From: Pseudomonas lalkuanensis
Lineage (GTDB): Bacteria > Pseudomonadota > Gammaproteobacteria > Pseudomonadales > Pseudomonadaceae
Length of the DNA: 64,000 nucleotides
Assembly: GCF_008807375.1 (NCBI RefSeq)
Contig: NZ_CP043311.1
Coordinates: 338,501 to 402,500, forward strand
Direction: 5' to 3'
The position numbers and the translations under genes are program-made. A model generated the notes under the pieces. The model saw nothing but the letters and a program-made list of their open reading frames with translations, did not search any database and was not told where the DNA came from. Each line of letters begins with the position of its first letter. Position 1 is the first letter of the stretch. Below, in pieces: positions 1-9,300 of the stretch.

Positions 1-519
1 GCGCTCCTTGTCCAGTTCCGCCTCGAGGCTGGCGATTTCGGCGGAGAGCTGCGAGCTGTCGAAGGACGGCGCCGGAGTGGCCTCGGGCTGGGGCTTGGTC
101 TGCTCGCGCTTGACCGTGGTCTTCTGCTGCTGCGGGCTCTTGGTGGCCACGGCAGCCTTGGGCGCTTCCTTCTTCGGGGCCTGGGGCGGCGCGGCAGGGG
201 GCGTGGTCTTGCGGATTTCCTTGTCCTGGAACGGCGCCTGCTCGGTGGTCTTGGGTGTGGCCTTGTGATCCAGGGTGCCGCTGCCCAGCTGGTTGGCCTG
301 GGCGAGGAAGTCGGCCTTCTTCGGCTTCTCCTCGCTCTTGAACGTAGCGAGGGTGATTTCCAGGGTCTTGCTGATCTGCTGCGGGTCGCCGATGGTGAAG
401 CCGACGCCAAGGATCAGCGCCACGTGCAGCACCGCGGCGAGGAACAGGGTAAAGCCCAGCCGATCCGCCGGGCGAACACCGGCGGACAGTTGGGAGGAGG
501 TATTCACGGCTGCGTTCAT
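1..519 (-). CDS. tonB3: TonB-like energy transducer, N-terminal part (cut by window start)
   Basis: The 173 codons present encode a short cytoplasmic N-terminus, one hydrophobic segment at about residues 21-41 (LGFTLFLAVVLHVALILGVGF) and then a Lys/Pro/Ala/Gln-rich periplasmic stretch ending in a charged, probably coiled segment (SSQLSAEIASLEAELDKER). This layout is that of TonB-family proteins, which anchor in the inner membrane and transduce proton-motive force; the C-terminal TonB domain lies outside the window. The ATG at 517-519 is the first Met before the membrane segment. In P. aeruginosa the gene beside gshB and pilG is tonB3, which is needed for twitching motility; the symbol rests on that recalled gene order. 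The C-terminal domain is unseen, so a TolA/FimV-like protein cannot be fully excluded. Confidence 0.75.
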   Translation of the reverse strand, partial: MNAAVNTSSQLSAGVRPADRLGFTLFLAAVLHVALILGVGFTIGDPQQISKTLEITLATFKSEEKPKKADFLAQANQLGSGTLDHKATPKTTEQAPFQDKEIRKTTPPAAPPQAPKKEAPKAAVATKSPQQQKTTVKREQTKPQPEATPAPSFDSSQLSAEIASLEAELDKER

Positions 520-575
520 CGCCAGTCAGCTTGCTTCAGATAGCGGCGAAGTCTGCCGAGCGTCCGCATAAAAGT

Positions 576-1538
576 CTATGAAGCACTCCGCGCCTCGAGC
601 TTGCGGGCGATCGCATCCATGAGACGTTCACCGATGCGCGTGTCATAGGCCTTGTCGATCTCGCGGATGCAGGTGGGGCTGGTGACGTTGATTTCGGTGA
701 GGTGATCGCCGATCACGTCCAGGCCGACGAACAGCAGGCCTTTCTCCCGCAGGGTCGGGCCGACTGCGGCGGCGATTTCACGGTCTCGCTCAGTCAGTGG
801 GCGCGCCTCGCCACGACCACCGGCGGCCAGGTTGCCACGAGTCTCGCCGGCAGCCGGGATGCGCGCCAGGCAGTAGGGGACCGGCTCGCCGTCGATCATC
901 AGGATGCGCTTGTCACCGTCCTTGATCGCCGGCAGGTAGCCTTGCGCCATGATCTGCTGGCTGCCATGGGCGGTGAGGGTCTCGAGGATCACCGAGAGGT
1001 TCGGGTCGCCGGCGCGGTGGCGGAAGATCGAGGAACCGCCCATGCCGTCCAGGGGTTTGAGAATGATGTCACGCTGTTCTTCGGCAAACTCGCGCAGAAT
1101 GTCCGCTCGTCGGCTGACCACGGTTGGCGGCGTGTAGTCGGGGAACAGAGTGGCGAAGAACTTCTCGTTGCAGTCGCGTAGGCTCTGCGGGCGGTTAACC
1201 ACCAGCACGCCGGCCCGTTCGGCTTGTTCCAGCAGGTAGGTGGAGTAGACGAACTCGTTGTCGAAGGGCGGGTCCTTGCGCATCAGGATCACGTCCAGCT
1301 CGGCCAGCGGGGTATCGGCCTCCGCCTCCAGTTCGAACCAGTGTCCGGGGTCGAGGAACACCTTCAGGGGGCGCATGCGCGCGCGAGCTTCACCGTTTTT
1401 CTGGTATAGGTCCTGCTGTTCCATGTAGAACAACGACCAGCCGCGCTCCTGGGCGGCCAGCAGCATGGCCAGGGAGCTGTCCTTCTTGAAGGAGATTTGC
1501 GCAATGGGGTCCATGACGATCCCGAGGCGAACGCTCAT
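576..1538 (-). CDS. gshB: Glutathione synthetase
   Basis: This 320-residue protein catalyses the ATP-dependent ligation of gamma-glutamylcysteine and glycine, the last step of glutathione synthesis in the cytoplasm. The N-terminus (MSVRLGIVMDPIAQISFKKDSS) and the ATP-grasp segments, including ILKPLDGMGGSSIFR and the C-terminal VTSPTCIREID, match the GshB family, whose usual length is about 316 residues. A longer frame allows a start 15 bases upstream, but the ATG at 1538 has GGAG about eight bases before it and gives the family N-terminus. It follows the tonB-like gene on the same strand and is transcribed away from pilG. Confidence 0.97.
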   Translation of the reverse strand: MSVRLGIVMDPIAQISFKKDSSLAMLLAAQERGWSLFYMEQQDLYQKNGEARARMRPLKVFLDPGHWFELEAEADTPLAELDVILMRKDPPFDNEFVYSTYLLEQAERAGVLVVNRPQSLRDCNEKFFATLFPDYTPPTVVSRRADILREFAEEQRDIILKPLDGMGGSSIFRHRAGDPNLSVILETLTAHGSQQIMAQGYLPAIKDGDKRILMIDGEPVPYCLARIPAAGETRGNLAAGGRGEARPLTERDREIAAAVGPTLREKGLLFVGLDVIGDHLTEINVTSPTCIREIDKAYDTRIGERLMDAIARKLEARSAS

Positions 1539-1805
1539 GGGGGGTCTCCGCAACAGGTTTCAAGGGGCGCGCCAAAGCTGGCGGGCCGGTTGGATAAGGC
1601 GCTCAGGGTGGCGCCGGCATTGATTGCGGTCAAGGAAAAAACCTTCCCCCGAAAGGGAAGAATCGCAGATGCAGAGGCCGTGTAGCTTGCGTCTGGAGAC
1701 TGTGCTAAAAAGGCCCGACGATTGGGTAGCAGCCCGTCGGTTGCAGGGCCTCAGGCACATATATAAAGCAGAATAACGACTCACCGAGGCGATGGTAGGG
1801 CGAAC

Positions 1806-2213
1806 ATGGAACAGCATTCCGAGGGTTTGAAGGTCATGGTGATCGACGATTCGAAAACGATTCGTCGTACAGCCGAGACTCTGCTCAAGAAAGTGGGGTG
1901 CGAGGTCATCACCGCGGTTGATGGTTTCGATGCCCTGGCCAAGATCGCCGATTCCCACCCGAACATCATCTTCGTCGACATCATGATGCCGCGCCTGGAC
2001 GGGTATCAGACCTGCGCCCTGATCAAGAACAACAGTGCTTTCAAGTCCACCCCGGTGATCATGCTGTCCTCCAAGGACGGCCTGTTCGACAAGGCCAAGG
2101 GTCGCATCGTCGGTTCCGATCAGTACCTCACCAAGCCCTTCAGCAAGGAAGAGCTGCTCGGCGCGATCAAGACTCACGTCCCCGATTTCACCCCGGTGGA
2201 GCAAGCCTCCTGA
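1806..2213 (+). CDS. pilG: Twitching motility response regulator PilG
   Basis: PilG is a single-domain CheY-like receiver of 135 residues with no output domain. The acidic pocket (VIDDS, D14-D15), the phosphoacceptor D58 in FVDIMMPRLDG and K110 in QYLTKPFS are all present. In P. aeruginosa PilG is phosphorylated by ChpA and promotes pilus extension, cAMP signalling and mechanotaxis polarity. It is the first gene of the pilGHIJK-chpABC cluster; the 267-base gap before it, shared with divergent gshB, should hold the promoter. A TATAAA-like element lies near 1762-1767, but no convincing -35 is visible. Confidence 0.98.
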   Translation: MEQHSEGLKVMVIDDSKTIRRTAETLLKKVGCEVITAVDGFDALAKIADSHPNIIFVDIMMPRLDGYQTCALIKNNSAFKSTPVIMLSSKDGLFDKAKGRIVGSDQYLTKPFSKEELLGAIKTHVPDFTPVEQAS

Positions 2214-2258
2214 AGTCCGGCCTGAAGGCCGGTGAAGCCTTTCCGTATGGGGAACACC

Positions 2259-2624
2259 ATGGCTCGTATTCTGATTGTTGATGACTCGCCGACCGAGATG
2301 TACAAGCTGACTGCCATGCTCGAGAAGCATGGCCACCAGGTACTCAAGGCGGAGAATGGCGCCGATGGCGTGGCCCTGGCCCGCCAGGAAAAACCGGACG
2401 CTGTCCTGATGGACATCGTGATGCCGGGCCTCAATGGCTTCCAGGCGACCCGTCAACTGACCAAGGACGCTGACACCAGTCACATTCCGGTGATCATCGT
2501 CACCACCAAGGATCAGGAAACCGATAAGGTCTGGGGCAAGCGCCAGGGCGCGCGTGACTACCTGACCAAGCCGATCGAAGAAGACACGCTGATCAAGACC
2601 CTGAATACGGTACTGGCCGGCTGA
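2259..2624 (+). CDS. pilH: Twitching motility response regulator PilH
   Basis: PilH is a stand-alone CheY-like receiver of 121 residues. It carries the acidic pocket ILIVDDSPTE, phosphoacceptor D52 in LMDIVMPGLNG and K104 in DYLTKPIEED. In P. aeruginosa it opposes PilG and acts as phosphate sink or retraction-side regulator. The start at 2259 was preferred over one nine codons upstream because GGGGA precedes it at proper distance and it gives the usual 121-residue length. It lies 45 bases after pilG in the same direction. Confidence 0.98.
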   Translation: MARILIVDDSPTEMYKLTAMLEKHGHQVLKAENGADGVALARQEKPDAVLMDIVMPGLNGFQATRQLTKDADTSHIPVIIVTTKDQETDKVWGKRQGARDYLTKPIEEDTLIKTLNTVLAG

Positions 2625-2679
2625 TTGCCGTGCCGGTCCCCGAAACATAACTATTAGAAACAGGCCAAGGCCGGTCGCC

Positions 2680-3216
2680 ATGTCGGATTCGCAGACTCCC
2701 TTCCAGCTCCTCTTCGAGATCGACCAGCGCTGTCGCGCGCTGGCGGCCGGCCTGCCTGCGCAGCAACAGGTGGTGCAGAGCTGGAGCGGCATCGGTTTTC
2801 GCATGGGCGAGCGCTTGTTCGTGGCGCCCATGGGCGAGGTCAGCGAAGTGCTGCACGAGCCGCGCCACACCACGCTTCCCGGGGTGAAAACCTGGGTCAA
2901 GGGCGTTTCCAACGTCCGTGGCCGCCTGCTACCGGTCATGGACCTGTGCGGTTTCTTCGGCAGTGAGCTTTCGCCGCTGCGCAAGCAGCGCCGGGTCCTG
3001 GTGGTGGACCATCAGGAGATCTTCGCCGGGCTGATCGTCGACGAAGTCTTCGGCATGCAGCATTTCCTGGTGGACTCCTTCAGCGAGACGCTTCCTCCGC
3101 TGGAGGCCAGCATCCAGCCGTTCATTCACGGCGTATTCCATCGCGAGCAGCCCTGGCTGGTATTCAGCCCGCACGCGCTCGCGCAGCATCAGGCGTTCCT
3201 CGAGGTGGCTGTCTAG
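2680..3216 (+). CDS. pilI: CheW-like adaptor PilI
   Basis: This 178-residue cytoplasmic protein consists of one CheW domain (about residues 35-170; for example GIGFRMGERLFVAPMGEVSEVL and VKGVSNVRGRLLPVMDL). CheW domains couple chemoreceptors to CheA-type kinases; PilI links PilJ to ChpA. It follows pilH by 55 bases. Downstream, before pilJ, lies an 8-bp perfect hairpin that could modulate readthrough. Confidence 0.96.
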   Translation: MSDSQTPFQLLFEIDQRCRALAAGLPAQQQVVQSWSGIGFRMGERLFVAPMGEVSEVLHEPRHTTLPGVKTWVKGVSNVRGRLLPVMDLCGFFGSELSPLRKQRRVLVVDHQEIFAGLIVDEVFGMQHFLVDSFSETLPPLEASIQPFIHGVFHREQPWLVFSPHALAQHQAFLEVAV

Positions 3217-3288
3217 ATTCGACGCGGGGCGCCTGGCGCTCCGTACCGGCCACCGGGGCAGAGTCTCCGGGGCCAAGGCTTCAAGGTT

Positions 3289-3310
3289 GGGCCGGCTTTG
3301 CCGGCCCTTT
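3289..3310 (+). terminator. Intercistronic hairpin between pilI and pilJ
   Basis: GGGCCGGC and GCCGGCCC pair as a perfect 8-bp stem with a TTT loop, followed by only three T residues. It lies inside the co-directional pil cluster, so it is more likely a partial attenuator or mRNA stability element than a full terminator. Confidence 0.45.
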
Positions 3311-3355
3311 GGCGTTACATGGGAATAAGTGGTTGGTCCAGGCGGGGGCCCGATA

Positions 3356-5404
3356 ATGAAAAGACTGAACGCAGGCAATCTGTTCTCCGGGGTGCGCAGC
3401 ACGTCGCTGATCGCCGGACTCTTCGTGGTCCTGATCGTCGCCATCGTGCTGCTGTTCGCGAACTTCGCGTACCTCAACACCCAGGCGAACTACGACAAGG
3501 AATACATCAGCCACGCCGGTGAACTCCGCGTGCTGTCCCAGCGTATCGCCAAGAACTCCAGTGAAGCCGCGGCGGGCAAGGCCGAAGCCTTCGCCTTGCT
3601 GAAGGACGCGCGCAACGACTTCGAGAAGCGCTGGAACTTCCTGCAACAGGGCGACGCCTCCACCGGCCTGCCTGCCGCACCCGTTGCCGTGAAGGGCGAG
3701 ATGGATGTGGTGCAGAAGGACTGGGAGAGCCTGCGCAAGAACGCCGACGCCATCCTGGCCAGCGAGCAGACCGTACTTTCCCTGCACCAGGTAGCCGCCA
3801 CCCTGGCCGAAACCATTCCGCAGCTCCAGGTCGAGTACGAGGAAGTCGTGGACATTCTCCTCGAAAGCGGTGCTCCCGCCAGCCAGGTTTCCGTGGCCCA
3901 GCGCCAGTCGCTGCTGGCCGAACGTATCCTCGGCTCGGTGAACAAGGTACTGGCCGGTGACGATGACTCGGTCCAGGCCGCCGACATGTTCGGCCGCGAC
4001 GCCAGCCTGTTCGGCCGCGTACTGAACGCGATGATCGAAGGCAACGCGGCGATGGAGATCTCCAAGGTCACCAACACCGAGGCCCTCGAGCGCCTGCAGG
4101 AGATTTCCGAGCTCTTCGAATTCGTATCCGGCTCCGTGGACGAGATTCTCGAAACCTCGCCCGAACTCTTCCAGGTCCGTGAATCCGCCAACACCATCTT
4201 CACCGGCTCCCAGACCCTGCTGGACAAGGCTTCCGCCCTGACCACCGGCTTCGAGAACCTGGCCAATGGCCGTGGCATGAACACCTTCGCCGGCTATGTG
4301 CTGGGCGTGTTCGCCCTGGGCTCGATCATCCTCATCGGCCTGGTGATGGTACAGAGCACCCGCAACCGACTAGCCGAGACCGCCGCGAAGAACGAGCGTA
4401 ACCAGGCCGCGATTCTGCGACTGCTCGACGAAATCGCCGACCTCGCCGACGGCGACCTGACGGTAGCCGCGACCGTGACCGAGGACTTCACCGGTGCGAT
4501 CGCCGACTCCATCAACTACTCCATCGACCAGCTCCGCGAGCTGGTGGAAACCATCAACCTGACCGCCGTGCAGGTGGCCGCCGCCGCCCAGGAAACCCAG
4601 GCCACCGCCATGCACCTGGCCGAGGCTTCCGAGCACCAGGCCCAGGAAATCGCCGGCGCCTCCGCCGCGATCAACGAAATGGCCGTGTCCATTGACCAGG
4701 TATCGGCGAACGCCTCCGAGTCCTCGGCGGTAGCGGAACGTTCCGTAGCCATCGCCAACAAGGGCAACGAAGTGGTGCACAACACCATCACCGGCATGGA
4801 CAACATCCGTGAGCAGATCCAGGACACCTCGAAGCGGATCAAGCGCCTCGGTGAATCGTCCCAGGAGATCGGTGACATCGTGAGCCTGATCAACGACATT
4901 GCCGACCAGACCAACATCCTCGCCCTTAACGCCGCGATCCAGGCGTCCATGGCGGGCGACGCGGGCCGCGGCTTCGCCGTGGTAGCGGACGAAGTACAGC
5001 GCCTCGCGGAACGTTCCTCCGCCGCGACCAAGCAGATCGAGGCGCTGGTGAAGACCATTCAGACCGACACCAACGAAGCGGTCATCTCCATGGAGCAGAC
5101 CACTTCCGAAGTGGTCCGCGGTGCCCGCCTGGCCCAGGACGCCGGTGTGGCCCTGGAAGAGATCGAGAAGGTATCCAAGACGCTCGCGGCACTCATCCAG
5201 AACATTTCCAACGCCGCTCGTCAGCAAGCGTCCTCTGCGGGCCATATCTCCAACACCATGAACGTGATCCAGGAGATCACCTCGCAGACCTCCGCCGGTA
5301 CCACCGCCACCGCGAAGAGCATCGGCAACCTGGCGAAGATGGCGAGCGAGATGCGCAAGTCGGTTTCCGGCTTCAAGCTGCCGGAAGCCCAGGACATAGC
5401 CTGA
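3356..5404 (+). CDS. pilJ: Type IV pilus chemoreceptor PilJ
   Basis: PilJ is the methyl-accepting receptor of the Pil-Chp system. The 682-residue protein has transmembrane helices at about residues 18-39 and 312-335, a periplasmic PilJ-type region with a helix carrying [17 protein letters not shown], a HAMP-like linker and a long cytoplasmic signalling hairpin. The hairpin tip ([17 protein letters not shown], about residues 515-535) binds the PilI/ChpC adaptors and ChpA. The tip carries [13 protein letters not shown] where most chemoreceptors have [13 protein letters not shown], as in P. aeruginosa PilJ. The start at 3356 ([10 protein letters not shown]) gives the family length and places the first helix correctly; an upstream in-frame start adds nine glycine-rich residues. 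Confidence 0.97.
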   Translation: MKRLNAGNLFSGVRSTSLIAGLFVVLIVAIVLLFANFAYLNTQANYDKEYISHAGELRVLSQRIAKNSSEAAAGKAEAFALLKDARNDFEKRWNFLQQGDASTGLPAAPVAVKGEMDVVQKDWESLRKNADAILASEQTVLSLHQVAATLAETIPQLQVEYEEVVDILLESGAPASQVSVAQRQSLLAERILGSVNKVLAGDDDSVQAADMFGRDASLFGRVLNAMIEGNAAMEISKVTNTEALERLQEISELFEFVSGSVDEILETSPELFQVRESANTIFTGSQTLLDKASALTTGFENLANGRGMNTFAGYVLGVFALGSIILIGLVMVQSTRNRLAETAAKNERNQAAILRLLDEIADLADGDLTVAATVTEDFTGAIADSINYSIDQLRELVETINLTAVQVAAAAQETQATAMHLAEASEHQAQEIAGASAAINEMAVSIDQVSANASESSAVAERSVAIANKGNEVVHNTITGMDNIREQIQDTSKRIKRLGESSQEIGDIVSLINDIADQTNILALNAAIQASMAGDAGRGFAVVADEVQRLAERSSAATKQIEALVKTIQTDTNEAVISMEQTTSEVVRGARLAQDAGVALEEIEKVSKTLAALIQNISNAARQQASSAGHISNTMNVIQEITSQTSAGTTATAKSIGNLAKMASEMRKSVSGFKLPEAQDIA

Positions 5405-5415
5405 GCAGGGGAGGC

Positions 5416-5436
5416 GCCGCGGTCTGAGACCGCGGC
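5416..5436 (+). terminator. Intercistronic hairpin between pilJ and pilK
   Basis: GCCGCGGTC and GACCGCGGC form a perfect 9-bp stem around a TGA loop. No T-run follows, so intrinsic termination is unlikely; an mRNA-processing or stability role between a receptor gene and its methyltransferase gene is an inference. Confidence 0.4.
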
Positions 5437-5445
5437 ACGACGGCC

Positions 5446-6327
5446 ATGAATCAAGGGCACGACAGCATGCAGCCAGGCGGCGTCTGGGCCTTGAAACCCC
5501 TGGCCGACATGACGACAGCGGAATTCCACGACTGGCAGAAGTTGCTGGAGGAACGCACCGGCGTGGTGGTCAGCGACCAGCGCCGTTCCTTCCTCCAGGC
5601 AAATCTCAGTACGCGCATGCGTGAGCTGGGAGTGCAGGACTACGCCAGCTACTACCGCCAGGTCACCAATGGGCCGCGTGGCGCGGTGGAATGGTCGACC
5701 CTGCTGGATCGGCTGACCGTGCAGGAGACCCGCTTCTTCCGTCATCCGGCTTCCTTCGAGCTGCTCACCGATTATCTGCGGGGCCGCATTGCGGCTGGCC
5801 TTGCCCGGCCCCTGGAAATCTGGAGCGTGGGTTGCTCCAGCGGTGAAGAACCCTATTCGCTGGCCATGCTGGCAGCCGAGGCCCTTGGCGGTACCGAACG
5901 ACCGGATTACTTCGGCGTGACCGGCACCGACATCAGCCTCAGCGCCCTGGCCAAGGCCCGCGAGGGTGTGTATGGCGCGAGGCGCCTGGAACAACTGGAT
6001 GCGGCTCTTGCCGGGCGCTATTTCCAGGTCCAGGGCGACGGCCGTTACAAGATAGTGCCGAGCCTGGCCGCACGGGTGTGCTGCGCACGGCTCAATGTGC
6101 TGGAACTGGCGAAGGCGCCAATGTCCGGCATGGACGTAATTTTCTGTCAGAACCTGTTGATCTACTTCCGCCGTTGGCGGCGCCGGGAAATCCTCAACCG
6201 CCTGGCCGAGCGCCTGGCGCCGGGAGGCCTGATGGTGCTGGGTGTCGGCGAAGTGGTGGGGTGGCGGCACCCGGATCTCGATCCGGTGCCCAATGAACAG
6301 GTTCTGGCATTCACCCGGAAGGGATAG
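5446..6327 (+). CDS. pilK: CheR-type protein methyltransferase PilK
   Basis: PilK is a SAM-dependent methyltransferase of the CheR family that is expected to methylate glutamates of PilJ. The 293 residues hold an N-terminal helical CheR domain and a Rossmann-type catalytic domain with WSVGCSSGEEPYSLAMLAAE, the CheR SAM-binding signature, plus FFRHPASFELL and VIFCQNLLIYF. The ATG at 5446 lacks a strong ribosome-binding site; a second Met seven codons later (5467) is possible. It lies 41 bases after pilJ and nine bases before chpA. Confidence 0.96.
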   Translation: MNQGHDSMQPGGVWALKPLADMTTAEFHDWQKLLEERTGVVVSDQRRSFLQANLSTRMRELGVQDYASYYRQVTNGPRGAVEWSTLLDRLTVQETRFFRHPASFELLTDYLRGRIAAGLARPLEIWSVGCSSGEEPYSLAMLAAEALGGTERPDYFGVTGTDISLSALAKAREGVYGARRLEQLDAALAGRYFQVQGDGRYKIVPSLAARVCCARLNVLELAKAPMSGMDVIFCQNLLIYFRRWRRREILNRLAERLAPGGLMVLGVGEVVGWRHPDLDPVPNEQVLAFTRKG

Positions 6328-6336
6328 CAGACGGCT

Positions 6337-9300
6337 ATGACTGATCGGCACGACTACGTCGCCCTCGAGTGGGTCAAGGGCGAGATCGCGGAAACCCTGA
6401 AGCAGGCGCGACAGGCACTGGAGGACTTCGTCGAGAATCCCCAGGACCCGACGCGCATGCGTTTCTGCCTGACCTATATCCATCAGGTCCAGGGCACGCT
6501 GCAGATGGTCGAGTTCTACGGTGCGGCCCTGCTCGCCGAAGAAATGGAGCGTCTTGCCCAGGCGCTGATGGAAGGCCGTGCGGCCAACCGGGGCGAGGCC
6601 CTGGAAGTGCTGATGCAGGCCATCCTGCAGCTACCGCCCTACCTGGATCGCATCCAGAGTGCCCGCCGCGACCTGCCGATGGTCCTGCTGCCGCTACTCA
6701 ACGACCTCCGTGCCGCCCGTGGCGACAACCTGCTCTCGGAAACCAGCCTGTTCGCCCCGGATCTTTCCAGCGTGCTGCCGGCGCTGTCCATGGACACCCT
6801 GGCACGCATGCGTACCGCGGACCTGCCGGTGCTGCTGCGCAAGCTGCGGCAAATGCTGCAGACCGCCCTGGTGGGCGTGATCCGCAACCAGGATCTGGCC
6901 ACCAACCTGGGCTACATGGCCCGGGTGTTCGCGCGTCTCGAATCCCTCTGCCAGGACGCGCCGCTTGGCCCGCTCTGGCAGATCGCCTCCGGGCTGGTGG
7001 AAGGCCTGGCCAATGGCTCCGTGGTCAACGGTTCCTCGGTGCGCAACCTGTTGCGCCAGGTCGACAAGGAGCTCAAGCGCCTGCTCGAAGAGGGGGCCGA
7101 TGGCTTCAACCAGGCGGCCCCGGAAGAGCTGGTGAAGAACCTGCTGTTCTATATCGCCAAGGCCCCGGCCCAGTCGCCGCGCATTCGCGCCCTGAAAGAG
7201 CGCTATCGCCTCGACGAGGCCCTGCCCGATACCGCCGTGGTGGACGAGGAGCGTGCCCGTCTCGCCGGTCCCGACCGCGATGCCATGCGCTCGGTGGTCA
7301 CCGCCCTCTGTGAAGAGCTGGTGCGGGTCAAGGACAGTCTCGACCTGTTCGTGCGCAGCGACCGCAGCGGTGTCACCGAACTGGATTCCCTGCTGCCGCC
7401 GCTCAAGCAGATCGCCGACACCCTGGCGGTGCTCGGCTTCGGCCAACCGCGCCGGGTGATCCTCGACCAGATCGACGTCATCCACGGCCTGTCCCTGGGC
7501 CAGCGCGATCCCAGCGATGCGGTGCTGATGGATGTGGCCGGTGCATTGCTCTACGTCGAAGCCACCCTGGCCGGCATGGTCGGCCCGGCGGAGCCGGGCG
7601 TGGCGGAAGAAAGCCACCTGCCCACTACCGATGTGGCGCAGATTCACCAGCTGGTGATCAAGGAGGCGCGCAATGGCCTGGAACAGGCCAAGGACGCCAT
7701 CATCGAATTCATCGCTTCGCAGTGGAACCACGAGCACCTGGCCCGTGTGCCGGAGCTGCTGACCCAGGCCCGCGGCGGCATGGCGATGATCCCCCTGCCG
7801 CGCGCCGCGGCCCTGCTCGACGCCTGCAACCGCTACATCCTCGAACAACTGCTGGCGCGCAAGGCCGTGCCCAACTGGCAGAGCCTGGACACCCTGGCCG
7901 ACGCCATCACCAGCGTCGAGTACTACCTCGAACGCCTGTCCGAGGACCATGCCGCCCAGGGCGACCTGATCCTCGACGTGGCCGAGGAGAGTCTCGGCGC
8001 CCTGGGTTATCCGCTGCAGGAGAAGCCTTCCATCCTCGACCGCGTGGAAGAGGAAGAAGCCCCGGCGCCGCTGGCCGATCCGCTCCAGGAAATCGAAGTA
8101 CTGGCCGCCGAAGAGTCGGAGCTGCACCAGCACCTGGACCCGGAAGACGAGCCGGAAGCCGTCATGCCCCAGGCTGCGGACTTAGAGCTTGCGGACGACG
8201 GCCTCGACTCGCAGGCACCGCTGGAGCCGCCTCAACTCGCCGAAGCGCCGGCCGCCGAAGGCGATCTGCTGGTCTCCGACGACAACTGGAGCCTGGGCGA
8301 GCTGGACGCCGAGCCGGCTGCCGAGAGCATCGACCTCAGCCTGGATGCCCCGCTGGAGCTGGCCGAAGCCACCGTGGCCCCGGCCGCCGAAGGCGATCTG
8401 CTGGTCTCCGACGACAACTGGAGCCTGGGCGAGCTGGACGCCGAGCCGGCTGCCGAAAGCATCGACCTCAGCCTGGACATGCCGCTGGAACTGACTGCCG
8501 CGGCTGCCCCCCTGGCTGACGACAACAGCTGGAGCCTTGACGATCTGACCGCCGACGCGGCGGACCTCGTTACCGAGCCCGCCCTGGATACCCCGGCCAA
8601 ACCCGAGGCCATCGCTTCCCTGGAGTTGGAGTCCGCGTTGCTGCCGGAAGGCGAAGCCCTGCCCGGCCTCGATCTGGACGAGCTGGAAAACCTGCCCGCC
8701 GAAACCGAAGTACCGGTCGCAGGCGATGATGAACTGCTGAACCTCAGTCTCGACGAGCCGCTGGAATTCGACGAAGGCCAGCCGTTGCCGAGCTTCGACC
8801 TGGCTGACCTGGAGGAGCTGCCGCCTGCCCTGCCGGGCGACCCACCGGCACTGGACATGCCGCTGGAGAACTTCGACACGCTGCCCAGCCTGGATTTCGA
8901 CGAGCTGGACAGCCTGCCAGGCGCCGAGCCGGTGGCTGAACTGGACGCCTTGAACCTGGACGACCTGCCGGCGCCGCTGGAATGGGACGAAGCCGCTCTC
9001 GCCGAGCTCGGCCTGCCGGAAGTGGAACTGCCCAGCGCACTGCTGGAAGAACCTGTTGTGGAACCCGCCGCCGAGCGGCCGCTGTCCCTCGCCGAGGTGA
9101 TGGCCGCGCCGGTACCGGCATTCAACCCGCCGGCCCGCGAGGTGCCGCCGAGCCTGCTGCCGCCGCCCGCCGACGAAGAACCGGTGGACGACGAACTGCA
9201 GGAAGTCTTCATCGAAGAAGCCGGCGAAGTGCTGGAGACTCTCTCTGAATACCTGCCGCGCTGGCGCGCCGACAGCAACGACCGCGACTCGCTGGGCGAG

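Noticed and set aside
1741..1767. Possible promoter TTGCAG...TATAAA before pilG
   Set aside because: The spacer is only 15 bases, so it was not listed as a feature.
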